The translations under genes and the position numbers were made by a program. From Tenrec ecaudatus (Eukaryota; Chordata; Mammalia; Afrosoricida; Tenrecidae): a stretch of DNA of 64,000 bases. The stretch lies in the NCBI RefSeq assembly GCF_050624435.1, contig NC_134536.1, positions 139,855,059 to 139,919,058 on the forward strand, written 5' to 3'. This document shows, piece after piece, positions 10,352 through 22,139 of the stretch. How positions within the stretch are numbered: the first letter of the stretch is position 1; each line of letters opens with the position of its first letter. Under the pieces are notes generated by a model. The model was not told where the DNA came from. It did not search any database and saw only the letters and a list, made by a program, of their open reading frames with translations.

Positions 10352-12265
10352 TAATGCTTGAGGTATCAGTGGTAGATACAGATGCAGTTGGGGTCTTTGA
10401 CAGACGCAGACCCTTATTGGTGAGTAACAGAGAAAACCCCTACCCTGGAATATTCAAGGTAAGCTCTGCTATGCTCTGCAGAAAAACAGCCTTTAACCTA
10501 CTGGGCTACTGGGCCTCAGTGGAGAGTGGAGAGTGAACACCTCAACATACACCAACAATCACCATGTAGCCTGAGAGTTTTTCAGCATGCCCTGAGCGCT
10601 GCCTGGTCCAGAATAACGAAGTTGGACATGCACGGCAGCACTCTGTCATTAAATGGAAGTGGTATATACAAGACCAGGCTAGAGCAGGATCTGACGGTAC
10701 AAACAAACGGCATGAAGAAGTAGGCTAAAGTCCTATGGTCTCCACTCCTACCAGCATACTATCTTTTTCCCCAATCTTAACTTATGATTTCATGTGGAGT
10801 GCCTTATGATCAGCTGACTGAGAAACAGGAAATGCAGGCTTGATTTACTGATGGTTCTGCATGGCGTGCATGCATCCTTCAAAAGTGCACAGCAGCAACA
10901 CTGTGTAGCCCCTCTCTGGGACCTTGCGGAAGGAACTGGTGAAGGGAGTTCCTCCTAGTGGGCAGAATTTTGAGCAGTGCATCTTGGAGCTTGCTTAGAA
11001 GGAAACATGGGCAAATGCACAACTTTATATTGATTCATGACTATTGCTAATGGTTTAGCTGGAGAGTCAGGGACTTGAAAGGAGTATGATTGGAAAATTG
11101 ATGACAAAGATGTTGTGGGGAAGAAGTATGTGAAAAGGCCTATCTGAATGTCTCATTTGAATGCTCAAAAGAGGGTTACCTTCCCATGCAGAGGAGGATG
11201 TTAAGAATCAAGTGGATAGGATGTCATGTTCTGTAGAAATCAGTCATTCTCTTTCCTCAACAATTCCTGTCATTGCCCAAAGTGACAAAATATCCATGGT
11301 GGCAAGGATGAAGGTTAAGTGTGTGCTCAGCAACACAGACTCCCACTCATCAAGGCTGATTTGGCTACTGCCACTGCCGAGTGTCTGATGTGCTGACAGC
11401 AGAGAACAACACTGAGCCCAAGATATGGGACCATTCCTTGGAGAGATCAACTTGAAACCTGGTGACAGGTTGATTACAGATCTTCCTTCATAGAAATGAC
11501 AGTATTTTATTCCAACTGAAATAGATACTTACTCTGGATTTAGCTTTGCTTTCCCTGCACACAATCCTTCTGTCAATACTACCACTCATAAACTTACAGA
11601 ATGTCTTATCCATGAGAAGCTTACACAGACGATTTCACAGCAAAGAACTGTGGCAATGGGCCCATGACGATAGATTCCACTGGTCTCCCCATGTTCCACT
11701 GTCCTGAAGCTGTTGAGTTGATGGGAGGATGGACTAGATTTCTAAAGACACAATTACGGTGCCAGCTAAGTGGTGAGTTGTTGCTGGGCTGGGGAATGTA
11801 CTCCAGGAGGCTGTATATGTCCTAAATCAGCACCCAGTATGTGGTTCTTTTTCTCCAATAGCCAGGGTCCATGGAGTCCAGGAACCAAAAGTTTAAATGT
11901 GAGTGACATTACTCACTATTATTTCCAGTGACCTATTCATAATACTTGTGCTTCCTTTTCCTGTAGCCATATGCTCTTATGGTCTGGAAATCTTAGGGAG
12001 GAATACTCCACTGGAGATAAAGCATTGATTCCATTGAACCGTGAGTTATGAATGCCTCCTGGCCATTTTGGATACCTCATGGATCAACAGCCAAAGGAGA
12101 GTGTTAATGTTCTGAGTGGGATGATTGATCCTGATTGCCAAGGGAGAATTGGGTTGGCATTGCATAATGGAGGTATAGCAGAGTATGTGTAGAACCAGGA
12201 TATCCCTTAGACTGTCTCCTTAATATTACTCTGTCCTGTGATTTAAGTCAAGAGTAGACTGTAGT
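10352..12265 (+). mobile_element. ERV-L-type endogenous retrovirus pol remnant, plus strand
   Basis: This is ~1.9 kb of decayed retroviral pol. From start to end I recognise, by order and local similarity, an RNase H-like stretch (about 10.5-11.15 kb), an integrase-like stretch (about 11.15-11.75 kb) and, near 12.0-12.25 kb, a dUTPase-like stretch. A dUTPase domain at the 3' end of pol is a known trait of ERV-L elements. Multiple stops and frameshifts break every frame; the longest open pieces are about 70 codons. No LTRs were seen at either edge. It is an old, inactive copy with no gag or env recognised. Assignment is from memory of the family and should be tested by translated search. Confidence 0.7.
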
Positions 12266-12608
12266 AACCTGATTCTGATATTAGGATTGGGTCACCCCAT
12301 CAGGCGAACGAACAACATGATCAGCTGAGAGTAAAGGGAATTTACTAGCCAAGAGTAAAGGAAATAAAGAATGAGTAGTGGAAGATGGTAGTTCTTAATA
12401 CCACCGACAGCCATGTGATCAGTTACAGAAATAGCGATTTGTTGGAAATGTTTTCTTTGTATATGTGTATTAAATAGTTTTATTTTGTTTAGTTATAAAA
12501 TATAAAATTTAAATGGGGTGAGTGCATTTTTTGGTTCTGTGCATATTAGTTATATAATATTAGCTGCAAGTATGACTTTATTACTGTCTTTGTTTGTAGA
12601 CTATATAG
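12265..12608. other. Unannotated AT-rich intron sequence
   Basis: This lies between the ERV-L remnant and the SPIN element; nothing recognised. Confidence 0.4.
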
Positions 12609-12803
12609 CAGTGGTTCTCAGCTTTCCTAATGCTGCGACCATTTGATACAGTTCCTCATGTTGTGGTGACCCTCCAACCACAAAATTATTTTCGTTGCTA
12701 CTTCATAACTATAATTTTGCTACTGTTATGAATTGGGGGGCCCCTGTGAACAGGTCATTAGACCCCCCAAAAGCGGTTGCAACCCACAGGTTGAAAAATG
12801 CTG
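12609..12803 (+). mobile_element. SPIN-family hAT MITE (non-autonomous DNA transposon)
   Basis: It starts cagtggttctcagctttcct and continues cagttcctcatgttgtggtg and gttgctacttcataactata, the hallmark of SPIN (Space Invaders) hAT elements. It ends caacccacaggttgaaaaat then gctg, imperfectly inverse to the start. At ~195 bp it is an internally deleted, non-coding form. The interior is G/C-homopolymer-rich (ggggggcccc, accccccaaa) and differs from the usual interior as I recall it. The flanking octamers ctatatag and atgtatta do not match well, so the 8-bp target duplication is not confirmed. SPIN is known to have been horizontally transferred and, among placental mammals, to be limited to a few lineages including tenrec. 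Confidence 0.88.
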
Positions 12804-12847
12804 ATGTATTATTTAAGGAGATACTAAGCTGACAAAGGGGTGAACTG

Positions 12848-13370
12848 TGATAGGTTTGTGTTAAGTTTGCCAGGACTCTCTTATGATACTATCTAACATA
12901 GTGTAATCAACTCTGTGAGAGGATCTTCTGTGAAGCATCAAACCAGTTTGTGGAGAAAAGACTCCTTAATTTGATCATAATCTTGATACAATTAAGGGAG
13001 TTTTCATTCAGAGTTTGGCCTGTCTTATAAATTGACAGTGTGTGGGAACTAGCTCACGTCTATTGCTGAATTTGGATCCTGCAACTGGTATGTCAGCCTC
13101 CTATTTTATTGTCTGTCCATTCCAGGAGTCATCAGCAGACTGACGACTTTGAATCCATTCAGCCTATCTCAGATTCATCAGCATGGCATGCATCAATCTT
13201 TGCTCTTCCTACTTCATTTCCTAGCTTCCTGTTAATCAACCTATCTAGTTAAAGAGTCAAGAGAAGTCTTCTGCTTGCATCTGATACACATACTTGAGCC
13301 AGAATTGACTTGCTCACTTTTACGATTATGTGAGCCATTTCTTGTTATAAATCTGTATCAATACACACTG
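12848..13370 (+). mobile_element. LTR-like repeat, plus strand
   Basis: It opens tgtgataggtttgtgttaag and passes ttggatcctgcaactggtat, tgtctgtccattccaggagt and tcagcatggcatgcatcaat to an end near ctgtatcaatacaca. TG...CA ends and the layout resemble the other LTR-like repeats here. The subfamily is not known to me. It is directly followed by an AfroSINE-like copy. Confidence 0.4.
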
Positions 13371-13562
13371 AACTGCTAATGCCAAGGTCAGCAGTTTAAA
13401 ACCACCAGCCAGAGGGAGAAAGATGAGGCTTTCTTTCCCCCATAAGGAGTTATAGTTTCAAAAACTCCAAAAGGCAGTTCTATGAAACACCGTGTGTTTG
13501 TTTGAAACACCTTGTTCTGTGGTGTTTCTGTGAGTTGGAATTGACTCAGTAGAATGACTTTT
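13371..13562 (+). repeat. AfroSINE-like SINE, plus strand
   Basis: The landmarks are ctgctaatgccaaggtcagc, agtttaaaaccaccagccag (B-box region), gagggagaaagatgaggctt, aaaaggcagttctatgaaac and gagttggaattgactcagta. It is a fairly well-kept copy whose head is truncated. Around 13490-13515 a duplicated gaaacacc segment has been inserted. Confidence 0.75.
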
Positions 13563-13599
13563 GACTTTATATATGTACACCTACAAGTGCCAATGATTT

Positions 13600-15030
13600 T
13601 GCGTCTCCAGAGCACCCTGTTGAACATATCCATCCACTCTACGGTCTATGCTCCTTTAGACTCCCGTTCCCTCTGTAGAATGTCCTAAAACTCCAAGAAC
13701 ATTTAAAAGGAACATGGTTTGAGTCCCCTGAGGATGCTAAAACTACAATTTTATACAAATTGTGTAAGTCAACGTGTGCAATCCTGTTTGATGGCATTGA
13801 CCTATGGAATAATATATTTCTATTTTCCCCGAATAAACTGGCTTTGTAAAACAAATAAATAGCTTTGCAGTTGGTAAATTACAAATTTAATTTTAATACA
13901 ATTTTATGGAATGTAAATTTGAAAAATATTAAAATGGTATCGAAATTGAAAACAAACAAAGAGCACCCAAGCCTATGGGAAGGTTTAGAAAGAGAAACAT
14001 CATCGTCAAAAATGTATAGACCTAGATGGAAAATATGTGGAGAAACAACAGTTTCATATTTTTATCTTCTCGTTATCTGATGCTAAAACAGTGTTTTTAA
14101 AAATGTATCCTGGTTTATGGTATGTATTTAAATGATTTGCCTTGCACATGCGTAGGCACTGGAAAACCTCAAGTTTGTAGGATAAGTAAGCAGGCTATAA
14201 TCTGAAGCAGAAATTGGTGCTGCAGTTTGGGGACTGAATTTTTTCTTTTGGGATCCTCAGCTTTACTCAAGGTGTTTTACTTTACTGAACAAGGCTCTCT
14301 ACATTTTCAAGGCTAATCTCCTTTTTTTAAAGCAGTGTTTCCAAAATCAGGCAACATCACTCCATGGGGGACACTGGAATGATCCAAGGAAGCTGCAAAA
14401 ACAGATACCTACACTTTATCGTGGATTATGGGCTACAGTACAAAAGTTTTTAATAGTCAAGGGAGTGCTGAGTATTTTATTTTCTGAAACAAGGTGACAG
14501 GCCAGATAAGGTTGGGAATCTAAAATGATATAAAGTCAATGGATTATTGTATTAACCACAGCTACAAAATACTTTTGTACAAAATAAGATTATTGGTTGA
14601 CTCAGGCGCTATAGACTAGTTAAACTGACATACAAAAATAACCATCACATTAGTCTAAAATAAACGTTCCCTATCAGCTTCTGATAATTAAGTTTTTGGT
14701 ATTAGATTACTATGCAGACAATCCAGGATTTTCTTAGAATTCCCAAGTAAATTAGCTTCCAAAATATTTGAATATTTTTCTGTTTTCAAGGCATTGAAAA
14801 ATTGTGCTTGCATATTTTAATTGATGCAGCCTCATTAAAATTCAATTTTTAAATTAAATTAATTTCAGATATTGTGAATTAATATTTTCTTCTTGAGAAT
14901 GGAGCAAAGGAATATTTGTTACTGAAATATTTAAAATGTAGAATTTGATGTTTTAACATTGTATAAAGTCATGTGCATATCATAACTAAGAAAATGAATC
15001 GATTATCTTCAAAAAATTTCTATTGCTTCA
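13600..15030. other. AT-rich intron sequence, nothing firmly recognised
   Basis: There is no coding similarity. Short open frames such as 13865-14080 have no recognisable relatives. Confidence 0.4.
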
Positions 15031-15375
15031 TTGTAATTTCCTCCCACCCTATTATTTTTAATTCTATTCATCGCTATATATTAGTTTTCATTATCTACAC
15101 TTGTATATAAATGAAATCATGCAGCATACATTCTTTTATTTTAAGTACAACTGTCTAGATTTACATATACTTTTGTACATATTGATTGTTAATTCCATTT
15201 ATTGTTGTATAGTATTTAGTTGTATGGAAGTATCATCCTGTTAATTCCATTTATTGTTATGTAGTATTTAGTTGGATGGAAATATCACCCTGTTATTATT
15301 TATTCATCTGTTAGTGAGTACTTGGGTTGTTTCCAGTACAAAGCAATATAAATAAAGTTCTTATGAGCATTGTTT
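15030..15375. mobile_element. Old L1M-type LINE fragment
   Basis: tccatttattgttgtatagt, tttattcatctgttagtgag, ttgggttgtttccagtacaa and taaataaagttcttatgagc form the order found in ancient mammalian L1M 3' ends. It contains a tandem duplication, listed separately. I could not settle the strand. Confidence 0.55.
15188..15291. repeat. 52-bp tandem duplication (two copies)
   Basis: The unit starting gttaattccatttattgttg at 15188 is repeated at 15240 with a few substitutions (tgtatagt becomes atgtagt, and so on). It lies inside the L1M-like fragment and is a local duplication after insertion. Confidence 0.85.
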
Positions 15376-15419
15376 TAAAAGTTTTTATATACTTATATTC
15401 TTTTATATAGGCAATTATA

Positions 15420-16360
15420 TTGGTCATTAATACAGATATCATATCATTCCATAGTTCAGTTACATCAAGCAATATTGTACAAATGCTACCACAGTTTCAA
15501 AGCATCCTTTTTTTTCTTGAACTCCTTGTATCCTCCCACCCCCATTACCACTCTACCCCCATAAACCCTTATTATACTTTCTGTCCCTGTAAGTTCCGTG
15601 TACTGAAAAACAATGACCATAATGACAAATATTCAAGAGGGACACCTCCAATGACAAAACACATCTTAAACCAAAATATGAACAAACAGAAAACCCTCTC
15701 TTTTATCTTTGACCTGTCCCTCTAATGTGGATAAAAGGAAATCACCTGAGGCTTATTTTCTATGTAGATCCCACAAATGTATCTTGGACTCCTTCTGACA
15801 TCCACAGCCTTCTGCAAACCTGATTCTCACAATTTAGGCTCTGATACTATTCCTTCCTTTGACTTTGGATTATATGATTTTTAAATCCATCAGCCACTGA
15901 TGGTGGTGTGCTTCTTCCATGTTCTCTTAGTGACATCTCACTTAGATGGATGCCTCTGTGGAAACAAGCCTTTAAGAAGCATTTTCATATGACACCCAGG
16001 CACCATATAATTTCTTCACCATACTCTTCTATAGCTACCATAACTTCTGGGTTTTCTTCCATTGGGCAGGGTCATGAAGTAAGAATTAATTGTACTTAAG
16101 TTGGATCCAATATTTAATATAAACCCAAAACTCATTCCTGGATCTATGTTTGTTGTTTTTACAAATCAGCTTTTGGGTGCCATGCAGAATCTTCATGTGA
16201 TTTTGTGGTAGAGAGTCTTATGGACCATCCCCTGGGGCATTAAGATTTTCTATTATTAATGTCTTTGAATAGCCTCTGGTGAATTTTTAAATTTTAAAAC
16301 TATCACAGGTGATTCCTTGAGTTTTTAAGGTATAGAGAAGAGGATGGTTAAAATGCCTTT
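15420..16360 (-). mobile_element. Probable old LINE 3'-region sequence, minus strand
   Basis: The stretch is rich in antisense features typical of LINE 3' regions in this genome, such as cctcccacccccattaccac and caaacagaaaaccctctc. No reverse-transcriptase motif is visible. The assignment is tentative. Confidence 0.35.
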
Positions 16361-16408
16361 CTATAGTTGTTAGAACAAGCAGTGCTTTATTTGGGGGGGG
16401 AGATTAAA

Positions 16409-18769
16409 CTTTTTAAAAATATTTTTATTAGGGGCTCATACATATCTTATCACAATCCATACATACATCAATTGTGTAAAACACATTTGTACATTCATTG
16501 CCCTCATCATTCTCAAAACATTTGCTCTCCACTTAAGTCCCTGACATCAGGTCCTCATTTTTCCCGTCCATCCCCACTCCGCCCTCCCTCATGAAACCTT
16601 GATAATTTATAAATTATTATTTTTGTCATATCTTGCCCTGTCCGATGTCTCCCTTCACACACTTTTCTGTTGTCCATCCCCCAGGGAGGAGGTAACATGT
16701 AGATCCTAGTAATTGGTTCCCTCTTTCCAACTCACCCTCCCTCTACACTCCCAGTATCACCACTCACACCACTGGTCCTGAAGGGACCATCCACCCTGGA
16801 TTCCCTGTGTTTCCAGTTCCTATTTGTACCAGTGTACATCCTCTGGTCAAGCCAGACTTGCAAGGGAGAATTCGGATCATGATAGTGCGGGGGAGGAAAC
16901 ATTTAGGAACTTGAGGAAAGTTGTATGTTTAATCTTGCTACATCGCACCCTGACTGACTTGTTTCCTCTCTGAGACCCCTCTGCAAGGGAATGTCCAGTG
17001 GCCTACAAATGTGTTTTGGGTCTCCACTCTGCACTCCACCCCCCCCTCATTCACTATGGTAAGATTTTTTGTTCTGATGATGCCTTATACCTGATCCCTT
17101 TGACACCTCATGATCGTACAGGCTGCTGTGCTTCCATGTGGGCTTTGTTGCTTCTGAGCTAGATGACTGCTTGTTTACCTTCAAGCCTTTAAGACTCCAG
17201 ACGCTTTATCTTTTGATAGCTGGCCACCATCAGCTTTCTTCACCATATTTGCTTGTTTACCCTCTTTGTCTTCAGCGGTTGTGTCGGGAAGGTGAGCATC
17301 ATAGAATGCCAATTTAATAGAAGAAAGTATTCTTGCATTGAGGGAGTACTTGAGTGGAGGTCCAATGTCCTTCTTCTACCATAATACTAAACCTGTGAAT
17401 ATATGCATATAGATCTATTTCCCCATCCTCATACATAAATATATTTGCATATGCACATGTATTTAACTAGACCTCTATAAATGTCCTTTGACCCCCAGCT
17501 CTTTCCTCTATTTCCCTTGACTTTCCTCCTGTCCCACTATCATGCTCAGACCCCATCAGGGTTTCAGCAATTCCTCTTTGTTACATTACCCTTGATCATG
17601 CCTTACCAGGCCTCCCACACCCTCCTCACCACCAATTTGGATTACTTGTTGTTCCCTTGCCCTTGGGTTTGTTAACATCACTTCCTTCCCTGCCCCTTCC
17701 CCTCTCCCATGTCCCCTGGAACTGTCGGTCCCATTGTTTTCTCCTCCAGATTGTTCATCCAGCCTATCTTAGACAGACCTTCAGAGATAATAACATGCAC
17801 AAAAACAAGACAGAGCAAAACCAAGCAACAATATACAACAAAACAATGACAAACAAAACACAACAAAAAAAAGCTTGTAGTTAGTTCAAGGATCATTTGT
17901 TGGCCTTTACGAGTGTTTTCCAGTCCAGTCTGTTGGGGCACCGCGCCCTGGCCCCAAAGTCCACCATTCACTGGGGATCTCGCCACTCCATTACCTTGAT
18001 GTTCTGTTACACCTCCTTAGTGTTTTGCCTCGGTATGGAGGGATCAGTTCGGGTGCAATTCACACACTGTGTCTCCGGTGTTGTGCCCTGTAGGGCCATG
18101 GGTCAGTGAGGGGCGTCATGTCTCATAGTGGGACTGGCCATGTGGTCCTCTCTGTGAACATTCTGCTCTAATTGGGGTCATCGTCCTCAAGGCCTGGTGG
18201 CTCAGGATGTGCTCCACTCTCTCTTCCTCCCCTTTCATCTGCTTCTGTGTGCTCTGACCAGATATGTCCGTCTCAAGGAGCTGCATATTCAATGCTGTCT
18301 TTTGAAATAAATTCTTCTGGGGGAGGGGCAGGTGTCCACTTAGTAGTTGGGATTGGGACCGGCCCCCCAGTCCTCTCCACTGGTTCCCTACTCCATGCTG
18401 GCATGTTGCATTCACATCTTGCAGCTTGGGTTGAAGTGTGGTCCTTCTTTCCCTGTGGCGATATAAGCAATACCCTCCCCTTGGGTAGGTTAGTACCCTG
18501 TGCCCCAGCTACCCATTTCTTTTTATTATTATTGTTATTTTTTTCCTTGATCCACCTCCTTTTTAGTTGTATACCATGTGTATCCCTGTATTTGATCTGG
18601 TTCCTGCCATATTACCTGGTCCTCACCCCAGGAAAGTTTGTGTACAGTAGCTTTTTCCCTACGACAAGCAGTGTTTTCAATGCTTTGTTAAATGATTGCC
18701 TGCCCCCACCCTCCACACACACACCATCTGTAGACATTGTTTTCCATGCCTTTTGTAAAGCCTCTCTCT
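16409..18769 (-). mobile_element. Long LINE 3' region (family B), minus strand, ~2.36 kb
   Basis: It begins with ttttattaggggctcatac, the reverse of the family-B 3' terminus. It passes tcacaatccatacatacatc, ctgctgtgcttccatgtggg and tgatagctggccaccatcag, all in reverse order relative to the copy at 40410. It is the longest copy here and extends ~1.3 kb further 5', to 18769. The extra part has C/T-rich blocks, an A-rich tract near 17.8 kb and a GC-rich block near 17.9-18.45 kb. No transposase or reverse-transcriptase frame is apparent. The open frames at 18172-18774 and 17481-17884 are C/T-rich chance frames on the opposite strand. Confidence 0.65.
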
Positions 18770-19240
18770 ATTAGTCTGGGTTGACAAAAGAAACAAATTT
18801 ATAGACACTCATATGTATATAAGAAAGAGATTTATATAAAGAGTAATTGTATATTAAGAAAACATCCCAGTCCAGATCAAGTCCATAAGTCTGATATTTG
18901 CCCATATGTCCAATACTAGCCCATAAATTTCTCTTTAGACTCACACAACACATGCAATGATGCCGAGTGCAGGAAGATCACAGGCCAGTGGGTGGAAAGT
19001 CTTGTGGATCCAGTGGCAGTGGAAGTATCTTAGCACTGGCGTGGGTCTCCATTTGGCTCCTACAGCTCCAAGGCTCTGGCTGCCTCAGCATAGCTCCACG
19101 TGTCTTGTCAAGAGAGAGAGGAAGCAGAGAGCCGGTGTGTATCTGACCTCCAGTGAGCTATTTATCTCTGTTATGGCTCCAAACGAGGTTATCAAGCTGC
19201 GACCACAACCGCATTGAGTTGACCCACATGAAATCGAACC
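18770..19240 (-). mobile_element. LTR-like repeat (family A)
   Basis: It starts ctattagtctgggttgacaa exactly where the LINE-like copy ends. It continues agaaacaaatttatagacac, gaaaacatcccagtccagat, gatgccgagtgcaggaagat and tcttagcactggcgtgggtc. The opposite end near 19.2 kb is less clear (tcaagctgcgaccacaaccg, then gagttgacc). Confidence 0.6.
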
Positions 19241-19688
19241 TTTAAGTTGGTGCATATTGCTGTTAACTTCATGGACGGCCTGTCCTGATCTTACTTGCTT
19301 CTGGATATGGACTTCACAAGGTTCCCATTGGAATGAAGATTCTTCACATCAAAGGATATGATTATCTCTTCAGAGCACTAGGTTGATACAAGTGGGCAAT
19401 ATAAAAATTGGATACCCAAAATGGTGAGGGTAAAGACATGAAGTGTTTGGCTTATAAACTTTCATAGGTGGGGGAATATGTTCATAGGATCATGGTGTTC
19501 ACATAAGTATAGAATATTTTTGTTTGGTTCAATTGTAGAATGTTATGTTGAAAAGGGGTGTCACATTTTTAAATTGTATGCCTTTAGTTTTATCCTGTTA
19601 GGTACAGACATGATTTTATTATTGTTTGCTTGAAAATTATATATGGTTAAAGAGTTGTGTACAAGTGCCAAATTGACCAGTGGTGGTC
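19240..19688. other. Unannotated intron sequence
   Basis: Between two family-A copies; nothing recognised. Confidence 0.4.
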
Positions 19689-20084
19689 TGTGGCAGTTAC
19701 ATAATCTTGAAAAGGCATGTAGTCTAGCCTATCAGGCCCTAGCCAATGAGGCCTCTGTGTGGGCATGGCCTTCTCGTGAAGATTCTGGGAACTCCTGTAT
19801 TCCTCCCTAGAGACAAGAGACACTCTCTGCTTAGTCTTCCTGCTGACAAGCCACATGGAGCTACACTGATGAAGCCAGAGTCCTGGAGCTGAAGGAGCCA
19901 CGTGGAGACTCATACCAGTGCTGAGATTGGTATCGGCCACATGGTCTAATATCGGACTTATGGACTTGATCTGGCCTGGACTGGGATGTTTCCTTAATAT
20001 ACAATTGCTCTTTGATATAAGTTCTCTTTTGTACACATATGAGTGTCTCTGGATTTGCTTCTCTAGTTTACCTGGATTAACACA
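19689..20084 (+). mobile_element. LTR-like repeat (family A), plus strand
   Basis: It starts tgtggcagttacataatctt and ends acctggattaacaca, giving TG...CA ends. Between lie aggcctctgtgtgggcatgg, aagccacatggagctacact and tatggacttgatctggcctg. It is ~396 bp, in reverse orientation to the neighbour at 18770, and close in sequence to 33075-33638. Confidence 0.65.
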
Positions 20085-20800
20085 CCCTCTGTATTTTATT
20101 CTGTTCATCAACCACTTCATCTGGAATCCAGTTGCACTTGCTAAAATTCTCTCCTCTGGTTGATATGTAACTTCATTACCCTGGCCTGACTTGTGTGCTT
20201 TTATATATGTGGATACCAATGAGTCACCAGCAACATGTTTTGATCACAATGATCCGATTTCTTTGCCACCATTTTTAACTGTTCCTCCCTGCCCCTCACG
20301 ATACCTGCCTGTGCTATGAGTCTTTTTTTTTTAGCTTAATCTCCTGTGTGTATCTTCTTCTTTATCCCGGATCCCTCGACTATTTAGCCTCTGTATTTAG
20401 AATCTTCAATTGATGTCTTTTGAACCGATCTAAACTCTATTTTGGAACGTGAGATTTGCTCACTTAGTATTGAAAACCCACCTTCTCTGTGCTCTTGGAG
20501 AACTATAGTATGCATAGGTGCCTCCACTGTGTAACAGGCTGGATCCAAAAAGATAGGTCAGTAGTCCCTGAAAACAAATGACTGTAGATATACAACGCCT
20601 TTTGCCACATATTGGTGGCAGACAGAGTCATTACACTGTTTTTCTATTGTCTGTTTTGTTCTTATTTAAACCAGTTCTTAAATTAAAATCTTAAATCATC
20701 ATTCTTGGTAGTCAGGTTATAATGGAGCTTACAGACTAAGACAGGATAAGAAGAAGACCTGACTGTCTGAATCCAAGATTTAGTCAGTCAAAAAGCTATG
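20085..20800. other. Unannotated intron sequence
   Basis: Nothing recognised beyond a poly-T run near 20323. Confidence 0.4.
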
Positions 20801-20998
20801 GGTCATAAAAGAGTACCGTGTGATAAAAAAATGGAACATGAGTACCATTAGCAGAATGCATTGTGGCCCCAGCAATGAACTGGGACATACCAACGATTCT
20901 GAAGGTGGCATAGAGCCAGGAGGTGTTTTGTTCTCTTGTACATGGAATCACTCTGAATTGAATCTGAGTTGACTGCAATTAAAAACAAAAAACAATAA
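20800..20998 (+). mobile_element. RTE-class LINE 3' end, plus strand
   Basis: cattgtggccccagcaatga, aggaggtgttttgttctctt and gtacatggaatcactctgaa lead to a degenerate (aac/aat) tail (aaaacaaaaaacaataat). This fits the sense 3' terminus of the RTE family seen in antisense elsewhere in the window. Confidence 0.55.
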
Positions 20999-20999
20999 T

Positions 21000-21230
21000 T
21001 TTAAGTGTTTTTTAAATTATCACTGTTGCTAGGGAGAGTACTGGCTAGAATATAGTGGTAGGATAATTCATTTCAATTGTTGTATAATGCTCTTGTACAT
21101 GGTGATTTCATAGTTTCTTTGTCCATTATCCTGGGCAGAGGCATTTAGTTTCTCATATTCCTGCTCCCAGTGAGTACTAGAGTGGGCATTCTTGTAAAGT
21201 TTTCCGTGGCATTTTAGAGAGTTACAAGAA
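21000..21230. mobile_element. Possible old L1M fragment
   Basis: tcttgtacatggtgatttca, ttgtccattatcctgggcag and gtactagagtgggcattctt hint at an ancient L1 3' end. The similarity is weak. Confidence 0.3.
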
Positions 21231-21280
21231 ATGTATCAAGAGATGAAACTTCGGAGCCAGAGACCGAGAAAACGATAGGA

Positions 21281-21365
21281 TTGTGATTAAAAGTAGAGGT
21301 GCTGGAGGCAAGCTGCCTGAGTTCAAACCCCTATCCTGTCACTCTTCAGCATTCCCAGAAAGCCG
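21281..21365 (+). repeat. MIR-like SINE fragment
   Basis: gattaaaagtagaggtgctg, gaggcaagctgcctgagttc and aaacccctatcctgtcac match the core order of the mammal-wide MIR SINE. It is only a fragment. Confidence 0.5.
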
Positions 21366-22139
21366 TAGGCACAGCTTCTTTCAGCCCATTTTCATGAATG
21401 TATACCCTACCTCAACTCATGCCATCCAACCATCAGCTTGGCTTAGGTTCCCTTGGCTCAGGTACAGCCTGTCATAGCCAATGCCCAGCTACTACTGCCT
21501 GCTTCTGTCGCCAGAACCCCACAGGCCTGTGGCTTCGCAGCAATCACCATTTTGTGTGTCTGTACCATTTCTGATCCATGGAGAGATTTATTTTTGAGTC
21601 CGGAGGTGTTTTTGGTTTTCTCTTTTAATCTTTTATTTATACCTCTAGATGTCTGGAGCAGAGGAAGCACATCAAAGCATAGGTTATTGTGCCATCTTCA
21701 CCCAAAAGTTGATCACACTTCTGTGATTTAAAATTAAACGCAGATCTTAGAATCATCTAATCAAAGACTTTTGAAGCTGGAGAGAGTTAGAGGGATGATT
21801 AAGGCAAATAAGCCAATTGCAATAGGTAAGGGGTCTGCAGTCTTAAGAAGTTACGTGATTTACTGCTACCATGTACCGGTTCATTTTAGGGCAGGACAAC
21901 AGCTAAAGTGTTGGGCTGCCTCAGGTGTCCTTTGCCGCTCTGTCCACTGCCATATGACCCTCTACAGGCTATCCTTAAGTGCCATGTTTCCTTCAAACAG
22001 AACCTGGAAAGAGATATCAATGTAAGCAATCAGAAAATGACAAGTCTCATTTTAAGACTGATAGATAATACTTGTTTATCCTTGAGAAATATGGAAGTGA
22101 AAGTCAGAGCATAGTATGCCCAGTACTGAATTGAAAATA

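Noticed and set aside
18172-18774. 200-codon open frame, the longest in the window
   Set aside because: It lies antisense within a LINE 3' region, is C/T-rich with runs of Leu/Ser/Pro/Phe, and resembles no known protein.
19647-20219. 190-codon minus-strand open frame
   Set aside because: It is an LTR-like family-A copy read in antisense; the same sequence recurs at 33.1 and 38.7 kb without an open frame.
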